Shown: positions 55,156-62,639 of the stretch, piece by piece
Layout of the letters: each line of letters opens with the position of its first letter
Position numbering within the stretch: position 1 is the first letter of the stretch
Source of the DNA: Haloarcula marismortui ATCC 43049
GTDB lineage: Archaea > Halobacteriota > Halobacteria > Halobacteriales > Haloarculaceae
Reading direction: 5' to 3'
DNA: 64,000 bases
NCBI RefSeq assembly: GCF_000011085.1
Contig: NC_006396.1
Location: 1,984,001 to 2,048,000 of the forward strand
Made by a program: the position numbers and the translations under genes
Notes under the pieces: generated by a model
Seen by the model: the letters and a program-made list of their open reading frames with translations, nothing else
The model's database searches: none
What the model was told of the DNA's origin: nothing

Positions 55156-55946
55156 AGCCCGCACCGACTTTCCAGAACAACCGCGACCGGCTTGTCTACC
55201 TGCTTGCCGAGTACAAGCTACTTATCGGTGGGATGCTCGTCGGTGCGGCCGTGCTGTTCGCCTACTACCAGCCGCAGCTGCCGACCCTGCCGACGTGGAT
55301 TCCCGCCATCGCCGTCGGCTGGCTCGTGCTGGCGATCCCCTGCTATCTTGTCGGTGCGAAGATCGCCCGCTGGCTCCGTCGACGTAACTGGGTCGAAGTT
55401 CACCACGTCAACGCCGTCGAGGACACGACCGAGAAGTACTATGTCCCCCCGGAACTCTGGCGCGAGAAAGAGATCGACGGCCCGGACCCATATCCTGTCA
55501 ACGGTGGCAGCGCGTGGGCCGTCCGCGAATACGAATACCTCGAAGACATCGGCCAGCTCCGCGTCGAGGGCGTCTGGCTCGAAGGTTGCCAAGACACCCA
55601 GCTGATGACCAGCAAGAAGCAGATGCAGGATATCCACGGCTGGCTCATCGACCGCGCCGAAGAACTCGCCGCAATCCGTGGTCGGTGGTCCCGTGGGTCC
55701 GTCGAGCTGCAAAAGAAGCTCGTCACTGCTGACGCCGAAGCCAACGAGCGCGGCCAGATGATTCAGAAAACAGCGGCCAAGGAGACCTTCGGTGACCTCA
55801 TCGAAGACGGCGAGAATCCCGAAGACGCACCCACCATCCACGACCTCACCGACGCACCCGACCCAACAGCAGACGCCGCTGTGGGCTATGGGCAAGACGA
55901 ACCGACCGGCGAGCAACCGCAGGACCCACGACTAAACGATGACTGA
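55152..55946 (+). CDS. Two-TM protein with large cytosolic domain, conserved pleolipovirus ORF
   Basis: A 264-residue protein with TM helices at about 24-42 and 48-72 (LLIGGMLVGAAVLFAYY; WIPAIAVGWLVLAIPCYLVGA), then a soluble region with HHVNAVEDTTEKYYVPPELW and a helical stretch (IDRAEELAAIRGRWSRG). It lies between the spike and ATPase genes, the place of a conserved pleolipovirus core ORF of unknown function. Overlaps the ATPase gene by eight bases. Confidence 0.78.
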   Translation: MKPAPTFQNNRDRLVYLLAEYKLLIGGMLVGAAVLFAYYQPQLPTLPTWIPAIAVGWLVLAIPCYLVGAKIARWLRRRNWVEVHHVNAVEDTTEKYYVPPELWREKEIDGPDPYPVNGGSAWAVREYEYLEDIGQLRVEGVWLEGCQDTQLMTSKKQMQDIHGWLIDRAEELAAIRGRWSRGSVELQKKLVTADAEANERGQMIQKTAAKETFGDLIEDGENPEDAPTIHDLTDAPDPTADAAVGYGQDEPTGEQPQDPRLNDD

Positions 55947-57114
55947 CGACGGCAACGACCTCTACACGCCTGCACAGTTCCGCGAGTATCAGGACGGCTA
56001 CGGCCAACGCAATCCCGACGAGGTACACCAGCACGCCGGAATCGTTCGCGATGAGAAGCTATCCCGTTACCTCTCGATACTCGAAACGCACTACGATCCA
56101 CGACACTGCGACCGTCCAGAGAAGATGCCAGGACAAGCCAAGGACCTCTCTCACGTTCGGGAGATCGTCCGCATCGAAGGCACTGAAACAGCCCGACAGG
56201 CCATGGCGAACGGCGATATGCAGTCGTTGAAGCACTTCACTGGAGACGCCGGCCAGCGGGCCGATATCTCCGGTATCAAAGCCATCGACCAGCTCCGGGC
56301 ACAGATGACTGGTCCCGCGCCGATGTTCTACGAATGGGCCGAACCGGGTACAGGGAAGTCGAACTTCGCCTGTTTGCTCGGCCAACTCTGGAAAGAACAG
56401 CAGCCTTCGGATGCACTCGTGGCCTCAAACATCCGCACACTCGAAGAGACCGACGAGTGGACCGACTCGGACGGAGATCGTCGTGATGGCTGGCTCGCCA
56501 ACTACGGTGAGCTGAACGAGTGGCTGAAACAGGACGGTGATCCCATGCACAACGAGCAGGTCCCGAAGCTGTTCATCTTCGACGAGGCCAGCAGCAATGC
56601 CGGCGGCAGCGGGAAAGACGGCTACGACACGAAGACGAAACTCGGGCCACTCACCTACAAGATCCGGAAATACGGCGGGTCGCTCATCATCATCGGCCAC
56701 GACGGCCGGGACGTCCACCCGCTCGTTCGGGAACTCGGCGTCTGTGTCCACAAGGAAGGGCTGAAGGAAGCGACCTTTTACGAAGACGTGCGGAACCGGA
56801 AGGGCGTCAACCCGATCTTCTCCGTGTCCGGAATCCCCGAAACAGACTGGCGCTACGACGACAAAGAACCGACTACGTGGTCGTGGTCGAGCGGGGAAGA
56901 TGATGACGACGAAGTGGACCCGGAAGACCTCTCTCGGAAGCTCGCGATCTACACGGTCATCACGGCCAAGGAATCTGAACCGGATAGACCAAACCACGAA
57001 ATTGCCGATTTCGTCCCGTACAGCGCCGAATGGGTCCGACAGCGCTGGAACGAGTATCAGGACGATGGCAAGCACCGCAATGTGGTTGGTGAGGTGACGG
57101 ATCTAACCGCATGA
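55939..57114 (+). CDS. VP8-like P-loop ATPase
   Basis: A 391-residue NTPase. Walker A is EWAEPGTGKSNFACLLGQL (around residues 132-150), Walker B is LFIFDEASSN (211-220), and RKYGGSLIIIGHDGRDVHPLV carries the sensor segment. The N-terminal 110 residues are helical and of unknown fold. It is the VP8 homologue of the pleolipovirus cassette, a virion-minor or assembly ATPase. The C-terminal region (PNHEIADFVPYSAEWVRQRW) may be a helix-turn-helix. Confidence 0.85.
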   Translation: MTDDGNDLYTPAQFREYQDGYGQRNPDEVHQHAGIVRDEKLSRYLSILETHYDPRHCDRPEKMPGQAKDLSHVREIVRIEGTETARQAMANGDMQSLKHFTGDAGQRADISGIKAIDQLRAQMTGPAPMFYEWAEPGTGKSNFACLLGQLWKEQQPSDALVASNIRTLEETDEWTDSDGDRRDGWLANYGELNEWLKQDGDPMHNEQVPKLFIFDEASSNAGGSGKDGYDTKTKLGPLTYKIRKYGGSLIIIGHDGRDVHPLVRELGVCVHKEGLKEATFYEDVRNRKGVNPIFSVSGIPETDWRYDDKEPTTWSWSSGEDDDDEVDPEDLSRKLAIYTVITAKESEPDRPNHEIADFVPYSAEWVRQRWNEYQDDGKHRNVVGEVTDLTA

Positions 57115-57135
57115 CAGCGATGGGATTCGACCAAC

Positions 57136-57218
57136 CCAACAACAACCAACCCCCCGGCGTAGCCCTGTTGTTGGCCCATGGCGTGCGCTCGCGGTGCGAG
57201 CACGCGCGAGCCATGGGC
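57136..57218. repeat. Two adjacent perfect inverted repeats after the ATPase gene
   Basis: First: ccaacaaca (57136-57144) with tgttgttgg (57166-57174). Second: gcccatggc (57174-57182) with gccatgggc (57210-57218), enclosing a third, gctcgc-ggt-gcgagc (57187-57201). Could be a transcription terminator, or an origin element; both strands carry gccca, the pentamer reported at strand interruptions in betapleolipovirus virion DNA. Confidence 0.8.
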
Positions 57219-57246
57219 AACGGCTGCGAACAGCCCGGAGGAGTAT

Positions 57247-57254
57247 CTATATAT
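57247..57254 (+). promoter_or_regulatory. TATA box of the nuclease-like gene
   Basis: ctatatat centred 25 bases before ATG 57275, giving a leaderless transcript separate from the structural operon. Confidence 0.65.
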
Positions 57255-57274
57255 GACGCACGCGAGGTGCGCGA

Positions 57275-57658
57275 ATGAGTCGAAGTCATAAGGCCAATCA
57301 CTACGGCACGCTCGTCGAGCGGAAAGCTGCCGAGCGGTACGATCTTGAACTAGATCGATGCAGCTGGCACGACGCGAAGCGACCTGACGGGACGCCGGTC
57401 GAAATCAAGGCCGCGATGCATCGGCATGCCGATGGCCAGCCCGGTACGTTCAAGCTATACGACCAGTACCACGAACGATTACGGGCAGCGAACGGATGGT
57501 ACGTGTTCGGTGTGTATCGGGTGTGTGGACGTGGTGTTAAAGTGTTAGAGTGGGAGATGAGACATTCCTCTCGACTACCTCAGATACATTGGCACGGTGG
57601 TGGTGAACATCGGAAGTCGCTACAAGGGAAAATTAAACTTATAGAAATATATGAATAG
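57275..57658 (+). CDS. PD-(D/E)XK nuclease-like protein
   Basis: A 127-residue protein. The N-terminal part has ERKAAERYDLEL with an early Glu, then DAKRPDGTPVEIKAAM. Spacing of Asp (PDG) and EIK matches the catalytic core of the PD-(D/E)XK superfamily (restriction or resolvase enzymes). The C-terminus is basic with His pairs (IHWHGGGEHRKSL). It ends six bases from the convergent SIR2 gene. Related short haloviral proteins exist; a Holliday-junction or resolvase role is possible. Confidence 0.7.
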   Translation: MSRSHKANHYGTLVERKAAERYDLELDRCSWHDAKRPDGTPVEIKAAMHRHADGQPGTFKLYDQYHERLRAANGWYVFGVYRVCGRGVKVLEWEMRHSSRLPQIHWHGGGEHRKSLQGKIKLIEIYE

Positions 57659-57664
57659 ATTTGA

Positions 57665-59458
57665 TTAATTTTGCCCTAGTGGTGAATTTGCAATTCTGAC
57701 TAATTCAATGTTTCTGAAAGCCCTACGAGTAGGTCCTTGATCGTCAGCGATCAGGGAATCAACGATATCATCTAAAAGGTTTATAATACTCTCATTCCCG
57801 GACAACAGGTCGTCAACAGAATAGTCAGTATCTTGGAATCTTATAGATTCACCAACATACTCTCGAACTCTTGTTTCAAGAGGTTCTTCGCAGAGTTCTA
57901 GATATCTCTCGGCGTTTGAATAACTTGAATCCGCTAATTCAGTATCACAAATGTCAGAAATATGCTCAGATTTCCCTAAAATCAGTAAATTTCGCTCTAG
58001 GTTTGCAATATTTCGTCCATTAAGAATACTATGCATATTTGTCAATAGGTTATCAATATCTCCTTCGTATCGTATGAGCCATTCTGAACCCTGTACATTA
58101 TTAATTATACTACTTCGATATAGAAAATCTATTTTTTCATTTGTCAATTCTAGTTCTCTTCTCTGCTTATAGAAGGTATAGATAGCTTCTCGATGTTCCA
58201 TCAAGACATCATATTGGTTCCAACTTTCAACTGCGACTGTTAATATATCATCTAAATTATCTACATCTTCATCACTAATAATTTGTCCAACAGGAACTCC
58301 CGCTTCAGCGATACTCGATGGGTTTGTACTATTACCAACACTACCATCTTCACCATCCAAAGGTGAAATTCCAAAGATATTCAACAGATTGTCTTTGTTA
58401 TCTGCGACTGATTCTAACTCACTAAATGCAATTTCTCTCCGTGGAGCTTCCTCACGAACGATATCGTACGTATTGTTCAGAAGTTTCCTGAGTAGTTTAG
58501 AGTTTACTCCTTTTATTTCACCGCCTCCAGAAAAGGCATCGAAAACCCAGTCAAAATCATCAGCAATAATATAATTGACCGTCATTTGATCACCATCTCC
58601 CAAGTCAATCAGTCTCTCTTGATTAAAATTACCACTTTCAGGAATATCACTCTCCCAATCTACCAGGAAAATATTTGGCTGTCGATCAGACGTTTCTATT
58701 GCAGATTTGACATCTGACAAGATCTTTTTTACATTCGGGTCGTTAGGACGGTATCCTACAATTAGGACGGGATGTTCTGTGAAGAATGTTAATAGTTTTG
58801 CACTCAGATAATTCTTCGTTTCATCAAAGTCAGTAAAATCAGACTCAGTGAGGACAATCTCTGATGGTCGGGTAACACAACCATGGATTTTGAATATTTC
58901 TCCAATATTAGCAAAAGGTTCCTCAATCAGCCGTTGTCCAATAACTCTTTCATAATCTTGAAAGATGAAATCTTCCAGAAATGTGTCGTAATTTGTGGTT
59001 ATAACGGCATGAGGTTGGATATCCTTTAATAATTCTATCTCTTCTTTGTTACGATTGGACAAATCCGAGATGGAAGATGGGGTTAAATTTCGAATTAAGT
59101 TTGCAACTTCATATTTCAGATAGATATCTTCGGGAGCATCCCCATCAAATAACCAAGGTGGAAATTGGTCTTTTCCTCCATCCTCGCTGCTGTTCCATGC
59201 CCATTCATTATACATTTGAGCAAATTCTTCTGCAATTTCCCTCTCATTGTTTTTTGTTTGCTCATAGAATTCATAATCTCGTTCAATCGCGCTGATTTCA
59301 GAGATTTTTCTCAGTAACTCGGTCCAATTAGGTGCACCAAAGTATCTGATTGATAGTCCTGTCCCAACAAACAAAATAGGCTGAGATTTTAATTCACTAA
59401 TACAGGCCTCTATTCGATTCTCCATTTCCGACTTATAATCCAGATAGGCACGTTGCAT
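57665..59458 (-). CDS. SIR2-domain protein, candidate phage-defence effector
   Basis: A 597-residue protein. Its first 280 residues are a SIR2-like (SIR2_2) NAD-binding domain: PILFVGTGLSIRYFGAPNWTELL (28-49), AVITTNYDTFLEDF with the Asn (151-164), FKIHGCVTR with the His (189-197), and VLIVGYRPNDPNVKKIL (231-247). In defence systems such domains deplete NAD during infection. The C-terminal half (280-597) is of unknown fold and helical, perhaps the sensor. Bases are strongly AT-rich (14 G/C of 60 in one row), unlike the virus backbone. I chose ATG 59458; ATG 59425 is also possible. The open frame beyond it is non-coding. Confidence 0.85.
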   Translation of the reverse strand: MQRAYLDYKSEMENRIEACISELKSQPILFVGTGLSIRYFGAPNWTELLRKISEISAIERDYEFYEQTKNNEREIAEEFAQMYNEWAWNSSEDGGKDQFPPWLFDGDAPEDIYLKYEVANLIRNLTPSSISDLSNRNKEEIELLKDIQPHAVITTNYDTFLEDFIFQDYERVIGQRLIEEPFANIGEIFKIHGCVTRPSEIVLTESDFTDFDETKNYLSAKLLTFFTEHPVLIVGYRPNDPNVKKILSDVKSAIETSDRQPNIFLVDWESDIPESGNFNQERLIDLGDGDQMTVNYIIADDFDWVFDAFSGGGEIKGVNSKLLRKLLNNTYDIVREEAPRREIAFSELESVADNKDNLLNIFGISPLDGEDGSVGNSTNPSSIAEAGVPVGQIISDEDVDNLDDILTVAVESWNQYDVLMEHREAIYTFYKQRRELELTNEKIDFLYRSSIINNVQGSEWLIRYEGDIDNLLTNMHSILNGRNIANLERNLLILGKSEHISDICDTELADSSYSNAERYLELCEEPLETRVREYVGESIRFQDTDYSVDDLLSGNESIINLLDDIVDSLIADDQGPTRRAFRNIELVRIANSPLGQN

Positions 59459-59481
59459 TATCCCAGAGATTCCACCGAGCG

Positions 59482-59493
59482 TTAAAAAAATAT
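59482..59493 (-). promoter_or_regulatory. TATA box of the SIR2 gene
   Basis: On the minus strand this reads gatatttttttaa, centred about 30 bases before ATG 59458. The gene thus has its own promoter rather than being read only from the rep operon. Confidence 0.55.
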
Positions 59494-59529
59494 CCCCCGA
59501 CAGTTGTGCTGTGTATTTTGGAGAAGTGG

Positions 59530-59633
59530 CCTTAGCCACACGACTAAGGGGAACCCGGAAACTCGCTTTCCGGGTTCCCCCTGGTCGCGCGGCTGGGTGA
59601 CGTGACCAACGGGAACGAACCCAGCCGCGCGAC
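59530..59633. repeat. Cluster of three perfect inverted repeats
   Basis: Repeat 1: ccttag (59530-59535) with ctaagg (59544-59549). Repeat 2: ggggaacccggaaa (59548-59561) with its 14-base complement at 59567-59580, loop of five. Repeat 3: gtcgcgcggctgggt (59584-59598) with a 15-base complement at 59619-59633. It lies between the rep gene's end and the SIR2 gene. Strong hairpin DNA: candidate origin of replication or terminator. Confidence 0.88.
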
Positions 59634-59712
59634 ACGCGATTTTCGGGGAAAGACCACAGTATTGCCGCAAAATCAGTGTGTTGGACAGTGATGCCTCTAT
59701 GCAGGTGGCGCG

Positions 59713-61476
59713 CTACCCGCCGCGCCACTCGTCAGCTGGCGGGCAGCCGGCCGCCCGCCACGCCTCAAAGTCGAAGCCTTCGCGGCCCTTCTCGGCCGCC
59801 CGCGCTTCACGCAGATAGTCGCCGGATCGGTATGCTGTCTCGAAGGCTTTCGAGAGATCGCGGAACCGCTCACGGCCGGTCTCCGCGGTCTCAACGACGA
59901 CGTGAACGCCGTAGGTGTTCTCCTCGACGCACTCGGTGTAGGCCGTCTGGATTTCCCGCATGATGGTCTGTGCTTCCTCGAAGTCGGCCGGCGTATAGCC
60001 CACCTTCAACAGTTTCCGGCAGTCGTCAGCGTCGGTTTCCGTGATCGCATACTCACGGCGGATTCGCGCCCACCGTGATCGGGAACGCTCTTCGGCCGCG
60101 TCGGCCAGCTCCATCGTCGCGCTCCCGATCTCCTGCTCGAAGCGGTCGCCCGCTGCGCGGACTCGCTTCAGTAGCTCCTGCTGGATCTTCTTCGAGGACA
60201 GCTCCATCTCGCCGTAGGTGTGCTCGATCAGCCCCTCCATCCGCTGGATGACAGTCCGGATCGTCCGGTACGTGTAGCCGGTCTTTTCGGCTGCCTTCTG
60301 TGGTGAGACCTTCCCACCGTCGGTGAGTAGTAGTTCCGTCACGTCGCGGTCGGCAGTGGTCATGTCTCCCCACAGCTGCATCACGCGGTGTTCCTGGTCG
60401 TCTTCGATCTTCGGCAAGGGACACTGGACGAACTTCCGGGCTTCCGTCGTATCCCGAATGTTCCAGAACGGATCGAAATCCACGAACACACTGCTCTCGG
60501 CGCTTGTCGCCAGCCCACACCAATCCAGACAGTTCAAGATCGTCTCTTCCAACTCGCGCCGGGCGTCGTCGAGGTCGTCCCACCGAACAGTCTGCTCGGT
60601 TCGGCTGGTCTGGTAGGACACTTCGAATTTCGGATGGTAGGGGGCCTGATCCGGTTCGTAGTTGTCCGGGTGGTTCGGATAGTAGTGCTTGAGTTCCTTC
60701 CCCAGCCCATGCCCACGGACCAGCTGGTCGGCTTTCTCGTCTTCGACCGTGGCCGTGACGTAGTAGCCGGGCAGTTTCGTGTTGTCTTCGACGTGCTTGC
60801 GATACCCCGAGCGGTCACCCTGAATGAGTGTGTGACAGCGCGCTATCGGTCCATCCGGCGCGTACAGCGGCCCGCTGTCTTCACGGTGTAACCGGACGTA
60901 GTAGGCCAGATCGTTTATGTGGCTGTCCGGGTGTGGCTGGTCGAAGTACCGCGCGGCAATCCCGTAGGCGTCCATCACGCGCTTCACGAGCGACAGATAC
61001 CGCTCGTGGGGGATGTTGGACGCCTGTACCTGCACGTCGATGTAGGGCTCGCCGTACTGGGGCACAGAGACGGGTTCGCCATCAGCTGTGAGATTCGGCC
61101 ACCGTGGGCGGACGGTTATCGTCCCGCCTTTCACGCGCTTGTCCCGATCTGCCCGCTTCCCCTCGTACGTGGGCGAATCCTTCGCGACGAAGTAGAACTG
61201 GAACTCGCGGACGTTCTGGATCTGGAACTCCGGATTGTCCCAAGCGTCCAGCCCGCTCTCGGAGTAGTCGAAGCAGGTTGCCCATGTCTCACCCGCGAGT
61301 TCGATATCCCGCGTGGGTTTGCCTTCGGTCTCCCACCGGTCTCCCCACTCCTTGATGAGCGAATCCATCGCGTAGTAGGGTTTCAGCCCGTAGTCCGGGA
61401 CGCCGGGATCGGGATGCACACCAATCGTAAAGCGCACGTCGCCCTCATGAGGGGCGCATTTGAGATGCCGCGACAT
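59713..61476 (-). CDS. Replication-associated protein with winged helix (betapleolipovirus type)
   Basis: A 587-residue protein, the largest of the provirus. A beta-rich N-terminal region (FDYSESGLDAWDNPEFQIQNV, GGTITVRPRWPNLTADGEPV) is followed by a region with RCHTLIQGDRSGYRKHVEDN, then a winged helix at about 405-455 (GKVSPQKAAEKTGYTYRTIRTVIQRMEGL). A helical, charged C-terminus follows. Proteins of this type fill the replication-gene slot in betapleolipoviruses and related haloarchaeal plasmids. Replication is thus likely, but it has no recognisable nuclease or helicase motif. Confidence 0.75.
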   Translation of the reverse strand: MSRHLKCAPHEGDVRFTIGVHPDPGVPDYGLKPYYAMDSLIKEWGDRWETEGKPTRDIELAGETWATCFDYSESGLDAWDNPEFQIQNVREFQFYFVAKDSPTYEGKRADRDKRVKGGTITVRPRWPNLTADGEPVSVPQYGEPYIDVQVQASNIPHERYLSLVKRVMDAYGIAARYFDQPHPDSHINDLAYYVRLHREDSGPLYAPDGPIARCHTLIQGDRSGYRKHVEDNTKLPGYYVTATVEDEKADQLVRGHGLGKELKHYYPNHPDNYEPDQAPYHPKFEVSYQTSRTEQTVRWDDLDDARRELEETILNCLDWCGLATSAESSVFVDFDPFWNIRDTTEARKFVQCPLPKIEDDQEHRVMQLWGDMTTADRDVTELLLTDGGKVSPQKAAEKTGYTYRTIRTVIQRMEGLIEHTYGEMELSSKKIQQELLKRVRAAGDRFEQEIGSATMELADAAEERSRSRWARIRREYAITETDADDCRKLLKVGYTPADFEEAQTIMREIQTAYTECVEENTYGVHVVVETAETGRERFRDLSKAFETAYRSGDYLREARAAEKGREGFDFEAWRAAGCPPADEWRGG

Positions 61477-61478
61477 CC

Positions 61479-61622
61479 CTACCTCCGGGCCTCAATCTCC
61501 GCGACGGCCTGCTCGACTTCGGCCTGACTCTGTTCGAGAGGTTGGTGATTTGTCCAGTCGAACTGAAGGGGTTCACCCGCTTCTACATCGTACAGCCGGG
61601 ATGCTCGGACGAACCCCGTCAT
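61479..61622 (-). CDS. Short ORF (47 residues) in the replication operon
   Basis: ATG 61622 to TAG 61481-61479 encodes MTGFVRASRLYDVEAGEPLQ and a helical tail ending IEARR. It overlaps the stop of the preceding small HTH gene by four bases (ATGA) and ends two bases before the replication gene. Tight packing between coupled genes makes it likely to be real. Function unknown. Confidence 0.6.
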   Translation of the reverse strand: MTGFVRASRLYDVEAGEPLQFDWTNHQPLEQSQAEVEQAVAEIEARR

Positions 61623-61816
61623 GCCGAAGTCACCTCCACTTTCTCGCGGGCTCGACGGAGCAGATTCCCGACAGTACCGGGCGAGCGGCCAGTCTGGCGG
61701 GCGTACTCGCGGGGCCCATACTGGCCCATGCCCACAGCCTCGTACACCTCTCGCTCGGCGTCAGTCAGCGGCGACAGGTCCGGTTCGTAGTCGAAAAGAG
61801 AAGACTGGGGGCTCAC
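61619..61816 (-). CDS. Small helix-turn-helix protein
   Basis: A 65-residue protein: LTDAEREVYEAVGMGQYGPREYARQTGRSPGTVGNLLRRAREKVE. This is a sigma-70 region 4-like HTH with recognition helix SPGTVGNLLRRARE. GTG start 61816 overlaps the stop of the first gene. Probably regulates the replication operon or binds its origin. Confidence 0.75.
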   Translation of the reverse strand: MSPQSSLFDYEPDLSPLTDAEREVYEAVGMGQYGPREYARQTGRSPGTVGNLLRRAREKVEVTSA

Positions 61817-62043
61817 CGCCAGTCACCTCCGAAACACTCCGGGTTCCCACAGAGTTTGTAGTGCGGCCGATACGCGGCAATGGGAACCTCCGTGAAGTCC
61901 GCGTCACTTCGGTAATCGGCTTCGGGACAGGCGGGTGTTGGCTCAGCAGCGTCCGGATCGAGGCGGTGTAGCGTGTCCGCGTACTGCGAACGGTTCCGCA
62001 CGCCCTTCTCGGGCAGCGTAGTGGGCGCTGACGCCTTACTCAT
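61813..62043 (-). CDS. Small protein with CxxxxC motif, first gene of replication operon
   Basis: A 76-residue protein starting MSKASAPTTLPEKGV and ending in a Cys-containing segment (YKLCGNPECFGGDW), preceded by a lone CPEAD. A zinc site is possible. A good ribosome site (ggaggtg) lies just before ATG 62043, which favours it over the upstream TTG at 62094. Confidence 0.65.
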   Translation of the reverse strand: MSKASAPTTLPEKGVRNRSQYADTLHRLDPDAAEPTPACPEADYRSDADFTEVPIAAYRPHYKLCGNPECFGGDWR

Positions 62044-62088
62044 CGCCCGCACCTCCGGATCGCAAAATCGCCAGACAGCGGCTACCCC

Positions 62089-62105
62089 CAACAAGATGCT
62101 TGTTG
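62089..62105. promoter_or_regulatory. Palindrome upstream of the replication operon
   Basis: caacaag-atg-cttgttg is a perfect 7+7 inverted repeat about 46 bases before ATG 62043. It includes aacaagatgct, also found at 48430-48440 next to the repressor gene. Candidate shared operator. Confidence 0.55.
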
Positions 62106-62214
62106 AACTCAGAATTTAGCGGGGGTGTCTTCGTACCCCGATTCCGCTGTTCTCCGCCCGCTCGCACACCTATCGCTGCCGGTTCGTAACAGATACGCTT
62201 CGGGCAGAAACTGG

Positions 62215-62228
62215 ATGGGCCCTGCCGG
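62215..62228. other. attR, right attachment repeat within tRNA 3' end
   Basis: atgggccctgccgg, the same as 46944-46957. It covers the last 13 bases of the tRNA gene (minus strand) plus one base downstream, so integration restores a full tRNA. Confidence 0.85.
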
Positions 62229-62290
62229 ATTTGAACCAGCGCTCAATCGGTTATGAGCCGATCGCTTTAACCAGACTAAGCTAAGGGCCC
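62216..62290 (-). tRNA. tRNA with CAT anticodon (Met, or Ile2)
   Basis: On the minus strand the acceptor arm gggccct pairs with the 3' agggccc, the discriminator is A, and the T arm gctggttcaaatccggc is normal. The anticodon stem-loop is atcgg-ctcataa-ccgat, giving CAT. It lacks the three G-C pairs of initiator tRNA. Since elongator tRNA-Met of several haloarchaea has an intron and this gene has none, tRNA-Ile2 (agmatidine-modified C34) is also possible. It is the provirus integration site. Confidence 0.88.
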
Positions 62291-62471
62291 TTCAGAATGG
62301 TGTTGATGAGTCCGCATCTTTAGCCTGTCGGGTTGGAGTGGTGGGGTTCGGAGAGACAGGTGGGTCGATACAGAGAGTTTCGTGCATCGGCTGCATATCT
62401 CACCGTCCAGCGGCCCTGAAAGCCGCAGTGACGGAGTCGCAGCGCTCGTCGATTTGTGAGTGAAAGAACGA

Positions 62472-62544
62472 CGCCACCGCCAGGGCTCGAACCTGGGACA
62501 ACCTGGGTAACAACCAGGTGCTCTACCAACTGAGCTACGGCGGC
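62472..62544 (-). tRNA. tRNA-Asn (GTT)
   Basis: A 73-base tRNA on the minus strand. Acceptor gccgccg pairs with cggtggc. The D arm has gctcagttggtagagc, the anticodon loop is ttgttac (anticodon GTT, Asn) in the stem cctgg/ccagg, and the T arm is ccaggttcgagccctgg. CCA is not encoded. Confidence 0.93.
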
Positions 62545-62639
62545 GCGAACGCATTCAATCATTGCCAGAGTTGGTAATTAGGGCTTTCGTTTCCAGTCGG
62601 CATCGACACGCTTTCACGCACTTGTGCGCAAGCGGCGGT

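Noticed and set aside
59459-59728. N-terminal extension of the SIR2 frame
   Set aside because: It crosses the inverted-repeat cluster and is Arg/Pro-rich; the SIR2 fold begins after ATG 59458.
61710-61735. Cluster of three GCCCA pentamers as a viral nick site
   Set aside because: They lie in Gly/Met/Gln codons of the small HTH gene and are explained by coding.
62276-62562. Short frames covering the two tRNA genes
   Set aside because: They overlap clear tRNA cloverleafs and have no coding signal.
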